In this document: piece by piece, positions 1-8,658 of the stretch
Position numbering within the stretch: the stretch's first letter is position 1
How the letters are laid out: every line of letters begins with the position of its first letter
Source: Blattamonas nauphoetae
Lineage: Eukaryota; Preaxostyla; Oxymonadida
Reading direction: 5' to 3'
Length of the DNA stretch: 56,622 nt
Assembly (NCBI GenBank): GCA_033064195.1
Contig: JARBJD010000417.1
Location: 1-56,622, forward strand
Translations under genes and position numbers: made by a program
The notes under the pieces: model-generated
What the model was told of the DNA's origin: nothing
The model's database searches: none
The model's input: the letters and a program-made list of their open reading frames with translations, nothing else

Positions 1-207
1 GAATCCGAGAAGGACGGGTTTGACGGACTTTATTCGAGGTTGAGATCGACTGATCCCAAGTTTTGTGGGATTGGTATCAACGACCAGAGCCTTGGTCATC
101 ATCATGATTCTGCTTCCAGCACGATCTCTCTGGCGTATAGTCCCACATCTGACATTGTCAGATCAAATTCCACGAAACCGGGATCAATGAACCTCAGTAC
201 GAGTTGA
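1..207 (+). CDS. 3' end of a host gene, unknown product
   Basis: An open frame enters from the window edge in frame 1 and ends at a TGA at 205-207 (68 codons). The peptide is rich in Ser, Thr, Asp and His, with no recognised domain, and reads as a hydrophilic C-terminal tail. It has no start codon inside the window, so the gene must begin upstream. I cannot name the product. It could also be a chance open frame; the even composition and lack of low-complexity runs favour real coding. Confidence 0.45.
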   Translation, partial: ESEKDGFDGLYSRLRSTDPKFCGIGINDQSLGHHHDSASSTISLAYSPTSDIVRSNSTKPGSMNLSTS

Positions 208-282
208 GGGCCTGAGATCTGTCGCCAAATTAGGAGACTTCGAATCCTGGCTCACATCGAAAAATCGTTATCACTCCTCGAC

Positions 283-720
283 ATGTTCTCGAAACCTGTA
301 TTCATACAACAGACACTCAGTCAGTTCAGTGTAAGAAATGCAAGACTTCACAGGCAGGCTCGAAATCATCCACAGGAAGAAGATGACACCGAATTCTTCA
401 CACCGATGCTGATCGACGATGATATTGGAGCAGAATCAAACACACTTGGAGTTGATGACATACCCACCAATCCACCTGTCCTCACGGCGAAGCAATTGAA
501 GAAATACCAAAAGTGGGTAAATCGGCAGGAATGTCTGCATCTGGATGATCAGTTGTCATACATCGTATCCCCATCTGGAATAGTCTGCAGGATATGTCAT
601 AGCCACCAAAATATCATTTCCAAGTCGAGGGACAAATATGTATCCGTACCAGCGCAGCTACCAATGATGAACTCCGTCCTTGATCTCATGAAAACCAAAA
701 CCCACAGTCGAGCAGAGTGA
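283..720 (+). CDS. Hypothetical protein with a CxxCH motif
   Basis: A 145-residue frame with an ATG at 283. The first half is acidic and polar. The second half holds W-x(5)-C (residues about 80-86) and then VCRICHSH (about 102-109), which looks like half of a zinc-binding site. The pattern of an aromatic-rich stretch followed by GxVCxxC resembles the N-terminal TTF/BED-like finger of hAT-type transposases, but no catalytic part follows, so this is only a suggestion. It may be a transposon remnant or an exon of a host gene. Confidence 0.35.
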   Translation: MFSKPVFIQQTLSQFSVRNARLHRQARNHPQEEDDTEFFTPMLIDDDIGAESNTLGVDDIPTNPPVLTAKQLKKYQKWVNRQECLHLDDQLSYIVSPSGIVCRICHSHQNIISKSRDKYVSVPAQLPMMNSVLDLMKTKTHSRAE

Positions 721-1996
721 GATTGTGGCTTTAAGATCAAGAACGGATTCAGAAATCTCGATGTTGACATGAAGGATGGACGGAGAAACAGAAACAAAAC
801 CTGATCCGTGCGGTGAACTATATTCACAGGGTTGGGAGGCGTGAGTCATTTAGGCTTTCCTGAGATCTTTTGATCTCACGATGAGATTTTGGGTGAGATC
901 AGTCTCCTATTTAAGCGTATCTATTTCTCCAACTTTTCTTGTTTTCACTCTGATTTTAGAATATTTCATGTCCAAAATGATTCCACCCCTTATTGACTTC
1001 CCTTCTCTCTTTTGTCGCAAAACGGTTTGATGACGCATCTTTACCTGTTCAAAACTTCAAACAGTCCGTCACTCCTTCCAGCTGAACTCATTTCCAACAT
1101 AAAAGTGTCAGATGAGTATTTCCTTCTCTTAACTCACGTTTATCCTCTTTGTTTGTGGTTCAAACTCCAATCAAGAGGATCCAACAGCTTCAATGGGCTT
1201 CTTTTGACTTCACTTTACAATTCATCATTTCACTTTTGATAGAGAATTTGAGATAAAATTGTGTTTTGAAAAGCTTTTAGAGGCGAATTGAAAGAAATCA
1301 GGAGGTGAGATCAAAGATGGTGAGATCGGTCTGATCGAATCCCATGCCTGTATATTCAGACCTTAGAGATTGATCTCAAAGATCTCAAGATTTTGACATC
1401 AAGATTTAATCTACCTATATTTTATCTCTCTTCTCACATCATGTTCATTATGGCCATAATGTCACACAATTTTTCAGAGAATCCTCCATTTGCGATCTAT
1501 GTCAAAGAACAATGTCTTTTTCATCGCCTTTTTCACATTGTCGCAACCATGAACACGAAAGAAATACATTCTGAAGTGATATTAAAACGTATTTTGATCA
1601 AATGTGAAGAGAATTGACGATTTGATCGATCACACATCTAGATCTTGCTGATCAAGCCCATCTGGATCAGAACTCCAATCCACCCGATTCGTTCTTCACT
1701 GTTTTGTTTTCCTTGGGGACATGTTATTCATCATTTTTTTCCTTTTTCAGATCTGAGAATCATCTGTTTTTCTTAAATTTGTGAAAGGGTGAGTTGAATC
1801 TCTTAGAAAAAGGGCCAAATCTACTCTAAATCGATCCCAACATAGTATCGTCATCTTGAGGTCAGTCGATCTCAAGATGTGCAGGATTGTACTCAAGCTA
1901 CTAAGGTCTGACTATATTGCCCATCGCCACGCATCCGTGAACGACTTTAAGACTCTGACGAACACCTTAAATTCAGTGGACAATAGTTTCTTTGTC
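721..1996. other. Host intergenic DNA, no gene seen
   Basis: No convincing coding frame is seen on either strand. The stretch contains several GATC-rich words (variants of GAGATC and GATCTCAAGAT near 860-900, 1310-1390 and 1860-1880) and one block shared with position 31975 (listed separately). Short open frames at 1012-1239 and 1393-1617 show no protein-like composition. Confidence 0.5.
895..921. promoter_or_regulatory. Conserved TATTTAAG block, copy 1
   Basis: The 27-base block contains CTATTTAAGCGTATC and matches 31975-32001 at about 24 of 27 positions. TATTTAAG resembles a TATA-type core promoter element. The block lies about 50-75 bp upstream of a minus-strand ATG at both sites (near 849 here, 31910 there), which suggests a promoter for minus-strand genes. 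Direction and function are inference. Confidence 0.35.
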
Positions 1997-2046
1997 AGTA
2001 GTGTATAGAACGAATTGGGAACCACGTTGGTATAGACGATACTACT
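1997..2046 (+). repeat. Left terminal inverted repeat of Polinton 1
   Basis: Starts AGTAGTGTATAGAACGAATT and ends ACGATACTACT. It matches the reverse complement of 22966-23015 over its length with a few differences, and its first 27 bases match the outer ends of Polinton 2. Its own two ends are complementary (AGTAGT/ACTACT), so the terminus is itself an imperfect palindrome. Confidence 0.85.
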
Positions 2047-4808
2047 GTGCAAAATCATCATGCCGATTGACACAACAATCGGTGTGATCATTCTGTTGTT
2101 CTTTCAAAGCAATTTGACATTCCCAGAAGCCCCAATCGAACCATCAGCAATTCTTTGAGAGGTCCACCTGACCTTCAAATGCTCAGAAACGATTTGAATG
2201 ATTCCGAACGTTGTTTGAATTGATTCTTGTCAACAATGAGATCAAAAAATGTTCTGGTCAACATCGATTTTTCATGTTTTTTCCAGTTTTAACACAAATC
2301 CATTGAAACCAACAGTTGAAGCACTTCAAAAAATTCTGAAAAAAATTCTAAAATCTCGGGGATGATGTAGGTCATCGATCAAAACAATCCCGATCAAAAT
2401 CGGTTGAGAATTCGTGGAGCTACGTACCGTTCTGTGGTCCAAAATAGGTCGAAAAGTCGATGCTCATATTTTGCTACTATGATCCGCTATATCTCTAAAA
2501 CATATTTTTATGACTCCACATAATTAGTTCATCATTTTGAATGGGGAAATTTTCGCGAAAAACACTTTCGAAAAAAAGTTTGATCCGACCCACCATGATT
2601 TTTTCGAATTTTCCGAATTTTAGAAAAACGGTATTCGCTTTCACTGTTATCATTTTCAGGTCAGCTTTCGTCGTCTAATGACGATCTTGCACTTCAAAAC
2701 GCTCGGAGACGCCCTTTGGCGCATCTCCGAACGTTCACTTTCATGTTCATCACTTTCACACTTTTTCATGAATTTTTGGTTTTCGCTGTTTTCGCTTCGA
2801 TCACTTCATATTTCAAGCATTTTAACGAACATAAGTCGTCCCCGCACGGCTTGTGTTCTTATATAGTCTTTTGCACTCACCTTTTCACGTCACATTTTCG
2901 CACTACTTTTCCTCACATCACTTTTTCTCGAATTAACACCTATCGCCCTTCCGTTCTCACCATTCGAGAAGGCTGTGGCTGAATTTTCAGAATTTTGGTT
3001 CATTAGTTCTTTCAAAATTTCACTTTTTGTCTTTTTCGTTCTTAACATTTCACTGTTTGTTTACGTTCCAATCACTTCAACGTCTTTCTTCTTTCATTTC
3101 ACTCTTCCCGTTTTCACTTTCGTTCATCCATCGTTCCTTCTCATTTCACCGATTTCATGACGCTTTTTTCGGACCGTTGGTCCTCTTTGACACATCACAA
3201 TGTTCAAGTTTTCATGAAAGATTTCGAAAAAGAAGGGTAAAAGAAGGTGAAACAGGGTAAAATGAAGTGAGCAAGTACAATAGTGAACAGTGAAGTGGAG
3301 ATCGTGATAACGACGTGAAATTTGACGTGAATAATGTAAACAGAGTCTGTGTTCACCTTTTATCACATTAAAAACAAGAAAGAATGAAAAATCGAGTGAA
3401 ATGTTCAATGAGAGGTTCGAAGACGAAGATCTGAAGCCGACCACGATCCGTCGGATCCTCGTCACAAGTGAGGAATGTGATGAAACAAAAATTAGTGTAA
3501 TGTATTTGAGAAAAGTTTGAGCAAAACAAACATAAATGAAGTGAGGAAACATAAAAACAATGCAAAAATGAGTACGGAGAAGTGACCACAAAAATGAAAT
3601 GACAAGTAATGAAAATGAAGTGACAAAACCAATAAAAACAGCTAAAAGAAGAGTGAACAAAGAAGATGAACGAGGTGAAATGTTCAATACCAGGTAAAAG
3701 TGCAAAGATACAGCGACTGTAGAGATCGAGTCTAAAAAGTGAGAAAAAAGAGATGAGTAAGAAAGACGAGTATGAAAACAAGTAAAAGATAGGAAAGAAG
3801 AGAAGAAAGAAGTAAGTTTGAAGAGATAGGAAGCAACATACAATGAAACAGAAAGTTGTTGATCGGTTCAATACGGTATGATCTAGGAAAGAATAAGAGA
3901 CGGAAATGATGAAAAATGAAAGAAAAGAAAGAAGAAGGGAAGAGAACGATAAAGAATGCGAAAAAACTGAGATGAGAGGACGATCTTGATCGATCCTAAA
4001 AAGTTAAAAAGAGGAGAAAGTGAAAAACTAGAATGAAAACAAGTTAAAGAAAGAAAAGAAGAGAAGAAAGGAAGTAGTTTGAGGAGATAATCTGGAACAT
4101 ACAATCTGAAATCGAAGATGATGATGATCTATCTAATTGGATATGATCTGAAGAGAAAGAAGAGGTAGAAATGATGAAAACAGATGAAAAAGATGAAAAA
4201 GAAAGAAGTGAATGATGATGAAATGTCCAATAACAGGTAAAAATACCGAGATGCGGAGACGACTGGGATCGAACCTAAAAAGTGAACAAAAGAGGTGAAA
4301 GTAATAAAATGAAGACGAAGATAATTTAAAGGAAGAAAAGAAGAGTAGAAAGAAGGATGTTGTGAACGAGAATAAGCAACATACAAGACAAATTAGTGAA
4401 AGTTGTTGATCTGTTCACTACGGTGACACCTGAAGAAGAATAAGAGAGAAAACACATGAAAACAGTTGAAAACAAAAGAGTAAAGAAGAGAACAGTAATA
4501 AAATGACGAAGAAGACAAACAACCACAGAGATGGAGCGTGATCAGGATCATGTCAAAAAAGTTGGTAAAAAGAGGTGAAATTGAAAAAATGAAACATACT
4601 GAGGTGATGCCGAGCATCCGCAGGCTCCAAAACGCATAAAAGCAGAACGAAAGAATGATCGTGCAATTCGGATCATTCCCCATATTTTGTCAGATTTCCT
4701 TGAAATCGCAAGGAAGGTGTTCTTGACATTGTCGGTTCTAGAATATGTTGGTAAAAAAGAAAGAAAGTGATTGAATATAATTTCATTGTTTCTAAAATTG
4801 TTTTGACT
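2047..4808. other. Noncoding left subterminal region of Polinton 1
   Basis: No gene is supported here. 2280-3240 is related in inverted orientation to 50500-51600 of Polinton 2, and the block near 2330-2450 (ending in AAAATCGGTTGAGAATTCGT) recurs near 33840-33925 and 51440-51590. From about 2650 to 3200 the plus strand is pyrimidine-rich, then from 3230 to 4650 strongly purine-rich; this skew creates long low-complexity frames of Phe, Ser and Leu that I reject as genes. Confidence 0.6.
3400..4620. repeat. Divergent tandem array, unit about 260-280 bp
   Basis: A segment containing AAGCAACATACAA followed by a GTTGTTGATC-type motif recurs near 3830, 4090 and 4374. It is preceded each time by GATCG...CTAAAAAGTGA and GAAAGAAGAGAAGAAAG-like runs. 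Spacing is about 262 and 283 bp, giving three to four degenerate copies on a purine-rich strand. It lies inside the left subterminal region of Polinton 1. Confidence 0.6.
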
Positions 4809-4825
4809 TTTTTATTTTGTATAAA
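4809..4825 (+). promoter_or_regulatory. T-rich promoter-like motif, TTTTTATTTTGT
   Basis: TTTTTATTTTGTATAAA lies directly before the ATG at 4826. The same word occurs upstream of almost every gene in both Polintons, in the matching orientation and within about 5-30 bp of the start codon. It is probably an element-encoded promoter or initiator. Confidence 0.55.
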
Positions 4826-5122
4826 ATGAACCCGAGAGAAAAGTTGATTGAATCAATGAAAAAAGAGAACTGTGAACTTGTTTCTGAGTACGTCCGGAGC
4901 ACAGAACCAGTAATCTATGTTCATGAAGGGGTTGAGTGGAGGATAAAGCCAAAGTTGTGGAATCAAGGAAACCGACCACACATGTCACAACATCGACACT
5001 ACACTCAATCCTTTGTTGAGAATGAACTGAGGAAGTACAACTGTGAACTCGTTGGTGAGTACAAGCAGGTTCCTGTTCCTTCAGAGAAGAATTTGGGGTG
5101 TTTCTGGTGTTCACAAAATTAA
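4826..5122 (+). pseudogene. Terminal-repeat protein (left copy), Polinton 1
   Basis: About 98 residues from the ATG at 4826, chosen because it follows the T-rich motif directly. It contains NCELVSEY (about residue 18), YVHEGVEWRIKP, WNQGNRPH and a second NCELVGEY, so it holds about one and a half copies of a ~50-residue repeat. Related genes lie inverted at 20446-20869 and 22275-22865 and in Polinton 2. The repeat resembles small ribbon-type modules in viral nuclease-associated proteins but lacks cysteine pairs; DNA binding is a guess. The copy is shorter than its relatives and is probably broken. Confidence 0.6.
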
Positions 5123-5161
5123 CGCTGATTTTTTTATATTTTATTTTTTTATTTTGCATAT

Positions 5162-5470
5162 GAAGAGTAGGTCCAGTTTGTACAAGTGTGAGACCTCGAC
5201 GTAACGTTCCAAGATACTCAGGCAAAATGGTGCCCTCGTGACTGATGCGTAGAACGAATTGAAGGTTGGATTGGAGACGGATGATCGAAAGATTGTCCCC
5301 GGGGTTCATGTTGGCTTCAGATTCTTTACCAAGAATTTGACCGTAAATCATGCCCACCCAAGACTTATCCCTTCAAGGAATTCGCTATTCTCTGTGAGAG
5401 CGTAGCAGTCATTGAGAAGGATTGAGATAGATCGTCCCCAAAGGGGTATCGGGGTGTCCATAGGAAACTC
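5162..5470 (-). repeat. Inverted repeat copy A inside Polinton 1
   Basis: The reverse complement of this stretch matches about 21085-21345, including GGCGAATTCCTTGAAGG/GCGAATTCCTTGAAGG and AAGTCTTGGGTGGGCATGAT. It lies between the left terminal-repeat gene and the fiber gene. Polinton 2 has nothing equivalent, so it is an addition specific to element 1. The nature of the sequence is unknown. Confidence 0.75.
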
Positions 5471-5542
5471 ACACGAACATGAACAGGAACTACTCAACGG
5501 CTATTTTTGTCTTTTTTAATTTCAATTAAAGAGCAAACAAAA

Positions 5543-6463
5543 ATGAATCGACAAAAATACAATTCACAAATGATTGAGAAAATGATTGATCATAATCTTT
5601 CGACGATCACTGAGAATGCAGCAGTCATTCACTCACTACAGACGGAATTCGAAACGAATCAGGAAGAAGTCGACACACTTAAGAAGACAACTGAAGCACA
5701 GCAGACAGCAATATCATCAATCCAAAACGTCGTTTCAACAAATGGATCAATCACTTGTTCAGCTGGTATTGCGACACCAGAAATTGGAGGATTGATCAAT
5801 GTGAATGGAGCGAAGTGGAATATATCAGAGGGATCACTTCCGAAGTATCCTGGAATATTTCCAGCTTCAACATTTAAGTCTGGTATTTCAATTTCACAAT
5901 CGCTTTCAGAAACTTCAGGAATTCAGTTCAATGGTGATGGCATTATTATGTGGTCTCCCTGTGACACACCAGCATTGTATTACTACGATGAGGACACTGG
6001 TTCGGGAGTATTTTCAATATCACCAACAGGAAGTTTTTCTCAGTTGTCAGACAGAAGAGTCAAGAGAAATATTGAACCAAATCCCGATGTTCTTGAACAA
6101 TTGAATAAAGTCGAAATTGTGCAGTATCAGTTCAACACATTCGACTCGAAGATCAGCAAAGTCACAAAGCAAATAGAAAATGAGACAGATGAAGAGCACT
6201 TGAAGAACTGCAAAGAGAAATGTGAATGCTTGAAGAAGGAAAGTGAGAAGAAACACATTGGTGTGATTGCACAACAGATCCAAGAGTTATTCCCTGAAGT
6301 TGTGAATGATTCCAATCCAGACTGTCTTCAAGTTGATTATGCAGAACTCTCTTGCTTCTGTATCAAAGCCATACAGGAACTGAGTATCATTGTCGGACAA
6401 CAACAGACAATCATCAATGAACTGAAACAAAAATATAACTCACTAATTAATACTCCAACATGA
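5543..6463 (+). CDS. Fiber-like protein with S74 self-cleaving chaperone domain, Polinton 1
   Basis: About 306 residues from the ATG at 5543; an upstream in-frame start at 5507 is possible, but the twin at 35370 supports 5543. Residues 1-70 look like a coiled coil. The middle is glycine- and serine-rich, beta-type (GIQFNGDGIIMWSPCD). The C-terminal third matches the peptidase S74 intramolecular chaperone of phage tail fibers and endosialidases: SQLSDRRVKRNIEP with the Ser-Lys dyad, then HIGVIAQQIQELFPEVV and a final helix ending in a coiled coil. In the family this domain aids trimer folding and then cleaves itself off. The likely role is a virion spike or attachment fiber. The end overlaps the convergent gene 6447-6857 by 17 bp. 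Confidence 0.85.
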   Translation: MNRQKYNSQMIEKMIDHNLSTITENAAVIHSLQTEFETNQEEVDTLKKTTEAQQTAISSIQNVVSTNGSITCSAGIATPEIGGLINVNGAKWNISEGSLPKYPGIFPASTFKSGISISQSLSETSGIQFNGDGIIMWSPCDTPALYYYDEDTGSGVFSISPTGSFSQLSDRRVKRNIEPNPDVLEQLNKVEIVQYQFNTFDSKISKVTKQIENETDEEHLKNCKEKCECLKKESEKKHIGVIAQQIQELFPEVVNDSNPDCLQVDYAELSCFCIKAIQELSIIVGQQQTIINELKQKYNSLINTPT

Positions 6464-6857
6464 GATCAACCAGAAATTCATAATACTCTTTTATTATTTT
6501 TCCATTGATTGTCTCTGATGTTTCCATCTCGATTGACTCACCAGAACTGTCTTTGAACCAGATCTTCACAATTGATTGTCGAGTAGTTAATTCCCACTTC
6601 TTTCGCTTCGCAATCTGTTCATTGCAGAAAGCAACATATGAATCATTGAATGCATCAGTCTGGATCCAATCACCATGGATTGTTATGTGCTGCGGTACAT
6701 CTTTTGAAATGACTGTCGATGCATCACTAATCTCTTCTTTCACATGGATGAGTTTGCAGTCAAGAAAGTAGATGTATTTTTGTTTTCTTGAATTTGTAAA
6801 ATCAGGAGGGAGTTGAGCAGTGTGAGAATTCTGAATTGAGAAGTAACGCTTGACCAT
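6447..6857 (-). CDS. Conserved 136-residue Polinton protein, unknown, Polinton 1
   Basis: The ATG at 6857 is preceded by TATTTTATTTTTGTAG, the element's T-rich motif. The protein looks beta-rich, with PQHITIHGDWIQTDAFNDSY, a central FCNEQIAKRKKWE and the strand pair IVKIWFKDSSGESIEM. The twin at 36292-36696 is about 90 percent identical, so it is under constraint. Its place between fiber and capsid genes suggests a virion protein, perhaps a minor capsid or fiber-anchoring protein. I see no catalytic motif. It is possibly the penton-type single jelly-roll, but it is short for that. Confidence 0.7.
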   Translation of the reverse strand: MVKRYFSIQNSHTAQLPPDFTNSRKQKYIYFLDCKLIHVKEEISDASTVISKDVPQHITIHGDWIQTDAFNDSYVAFCNEQIAKRKKWELTTRQSIVKIWFKDSSGESIEMETSETINGKIIKEYYEFLVDLMLEY

Positions 6858-6926
6858 TTGTGATTTCTACAAAAATAAAATATTCAATTTAGTTATATGA
6901 CTCTGTCATTCTAGAAATGCTATGCA

Positions 6927-8606
6927 TTAATATCCTCTCTTCACTTCTTCATAGGCTTCTTGGAGTCGGCGATCAATGACATATCGCACTCGTGGTTGTC
7001 CATTCTCAATCCAGAACAGCCAATATGATGCTTGATGCAATGCTAGAATCGGCGGAGGAGGTCCTTCTGGAGTTGATGTGAAATATGGATCAGGTTCGCC
7101 TTGTTTGATTGGGGTTCCTCTGAAGACAATGTTCACTGATTCTGCTGTCGATATGCCTTCTTCTCCACCAGCAATTTCACTTCGATCTGTTGGAACCATA
7201 AATGTGAATGAAGTTGCATCTGTTGATGGTCTCAGTTTCCTGCTCTCCTTTCCACCATAGACGTAGTTGCGAGGTTCACAAATGGAATTCTCAAACTCTT
7301 GTGTTGCAGAACAGCCAATGAAATCACCGTTCACCATCATCATTTGATAGAACTCTGGTGAGTTTGTTGACATTGGGAAATTGGGATAATTATTTCCTAG
7401 CATTTCGAAGTGACCAACATATTGAGGATTTCTGAAGACTGTACACTCGTTTGGTCGATCGGGGAATAAGCACATAAGATTCATGAGATTGTTGAGTTTG
7501 ATACTAATGTTTGATCTCACTCCCATTGCATTTGCAGATGATTGAAATGATTGTGTGTCAATTCTTTCTGCTTTCAAGACGTACAATGTCTTTGAATACG
7601 TGTTGAAGAGGGATTGCTTCGTTGCATCAGTGATTTGATATCCGTAGCAAATAGAAGTGACTTTGTCCACCGATGAACTCAGAACCGTGGAAGTGGTTGA
7701 TTTAACTGTAGTATGCACAATTCCAGTACTTGGATCTGGATCTGAATATGTATAATATTGATAAACTGGATTTCCGATTTGTGTGAATTCTTGAGTCACA
7801 TTTGTGAATTCTCCATCTTGTAATAGTGCGTGATGAGATTTGTGTGTAGTATATTTTCCTGTTGGATCTTTCTCCACGTATCGTTCAAGTCCTTTTCGAA
7901 TGACTGTGGGTACTCGAATCGGACAGTACACAAGTGAATCAGTTGTCAAATGAAATCTCAAACGTAAATTGCCAAAGATGGAATTTGGATACTGATCAAA
8001 AGTACTCAGTGGAAGTAAATTCACAAACGGAATAACCAGAGGAATTGTAATTGGGAACACTGTTTCAGTATTTGGAGTTGGAGAAAAGTAGCATCCACAA
8101 ACACTTGGATCCATTCTCTGAACATTTTCAAAAAGACTGTAGCAATGCTTCATGTTGTTTTTCTCTTCATAAGACTTGAAAGTGTGGTACAGAAATGATT
8201 CGTGAACATGATTATTCTGGAGTGTATTGTCAATGATGTTTCCTTTACTGTCGACGAGTCTCATATCTCGAATTGCATCTGATGATGACTTATATCCGTA
8301 GAACATTGCATACATGTTAGGGTAGTAGTTTCTGTCTGTCGTCGGTTGCTCATACGGAACAGTGATCGTTAGATCTATTCGTAAATGACTCTTCGCAAAC
8401 TCAGTCACATCATGACCATCATAACACAGTGGAACTTCAATCTCATCTCCGATTCTGCAAGGCATAGGTGGATTCGTTGGATGCACTTCTTGGATGGAAT
8501 AAATGTGTGGCTCTGAATCCCATTGTTTTGGCAAGTATGATTGGACTTCGATTTGCTCAATTAATGTCGATGTTGGTTTGGATTGATTTGATCTGATACT
8601 TCTCAT
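6927..8606 (-). CDS. Major capsid protein paralogue A (double jelly-roll-like), Polinton 1
   Basis: 559 residues with an ATG at 8606 just after the T-rich motif. It is a long, beta-rich, tyrosine- and proline-rich protein. Segments such as NSIFGNLRLRFHLTTDSLVYCP align with CLFGDLKLSVHINEDAFVCCP in the neighbouring paralogue B, and both end with a PPxPILAxxxxxxWxxxxxNGxPxVxY block. Size, paralogy and position match the double jelly-roll major capsid proteins of Polintons and adintoviruses, where they form the icosahedral shell. The frame looks whole. The capsid call rests on pattern and context rather than a diagnostic motif. Confidence 0.72.
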   Translation of the reverse strand: MRSIRSNQSKPTSTLIEQIEVQSYLPKQWDSEPHIYSIQEVHPTNPPMPCRIGDEIEVPLCYDGHDVTEFAKSHLRIDLTITVPYEQPTTDRNYYPNMYAMFYGYKSSSDAIRDMRLVDSKGNIIDNTLQNNHVHESFLYHTFKSYEEKNNMKHCYSLFENVQRMDPSVCGCYFSPTPNTETVFPITIPLVIPFVNLLPLSTFDQYPNSIFGNLRLRFHLTTDSLVYCPIRVPTVIRKGLERYVEKDPTGKYTTHKSHHALLQDGEFTNVTQEFTQIGNPVYQYYTYSDPDPSTGIVHTTVKSTTSTVLSSSVDKVTSICYGYQITDATKQSLFNTYSKTLYVLKAERIDTQSFQSSANAMGVRSNISIKLNNLMNLMCLFPDRPNECTVFRNPQYVGHFEMLGNNYPNFPMSTNSPEFYQMMMVNGDFIGCSATQEFENSICEPRNYVYGGKESRKLRPSTDATSFTFMVPTDRSEIAGGEEGISTAESVNIVFRGTPIKQGEPDPYFTSTPEGPPPPILALHQASYWLFWIENGQPRVRYVIDRRLQEAYEEVKRGY

Positions 8607-8658
8607 TTATTGAAAAATAAAAAATACAATATCATAATTTTCTTTTACTGTTTTGTCT

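Noticed and set aside
3124-4683. Long minus-strand frames rich in Phe, Ser and Leu
   Set aside because: They come from a pyrimidine-rich strand with tandem repeats; the peptides are low complexity, repeat with the DNA unit and lack any motif.
4812-5357. 181-residue minus-strand frame overlapping the left terminal-repeat gene
   Set aside because: It spans the inverted repeat and the antisense of a conserved gene. Similar peptides at 21179-21381 reflect the DNA repeat; no constraint on the protein is apparent.
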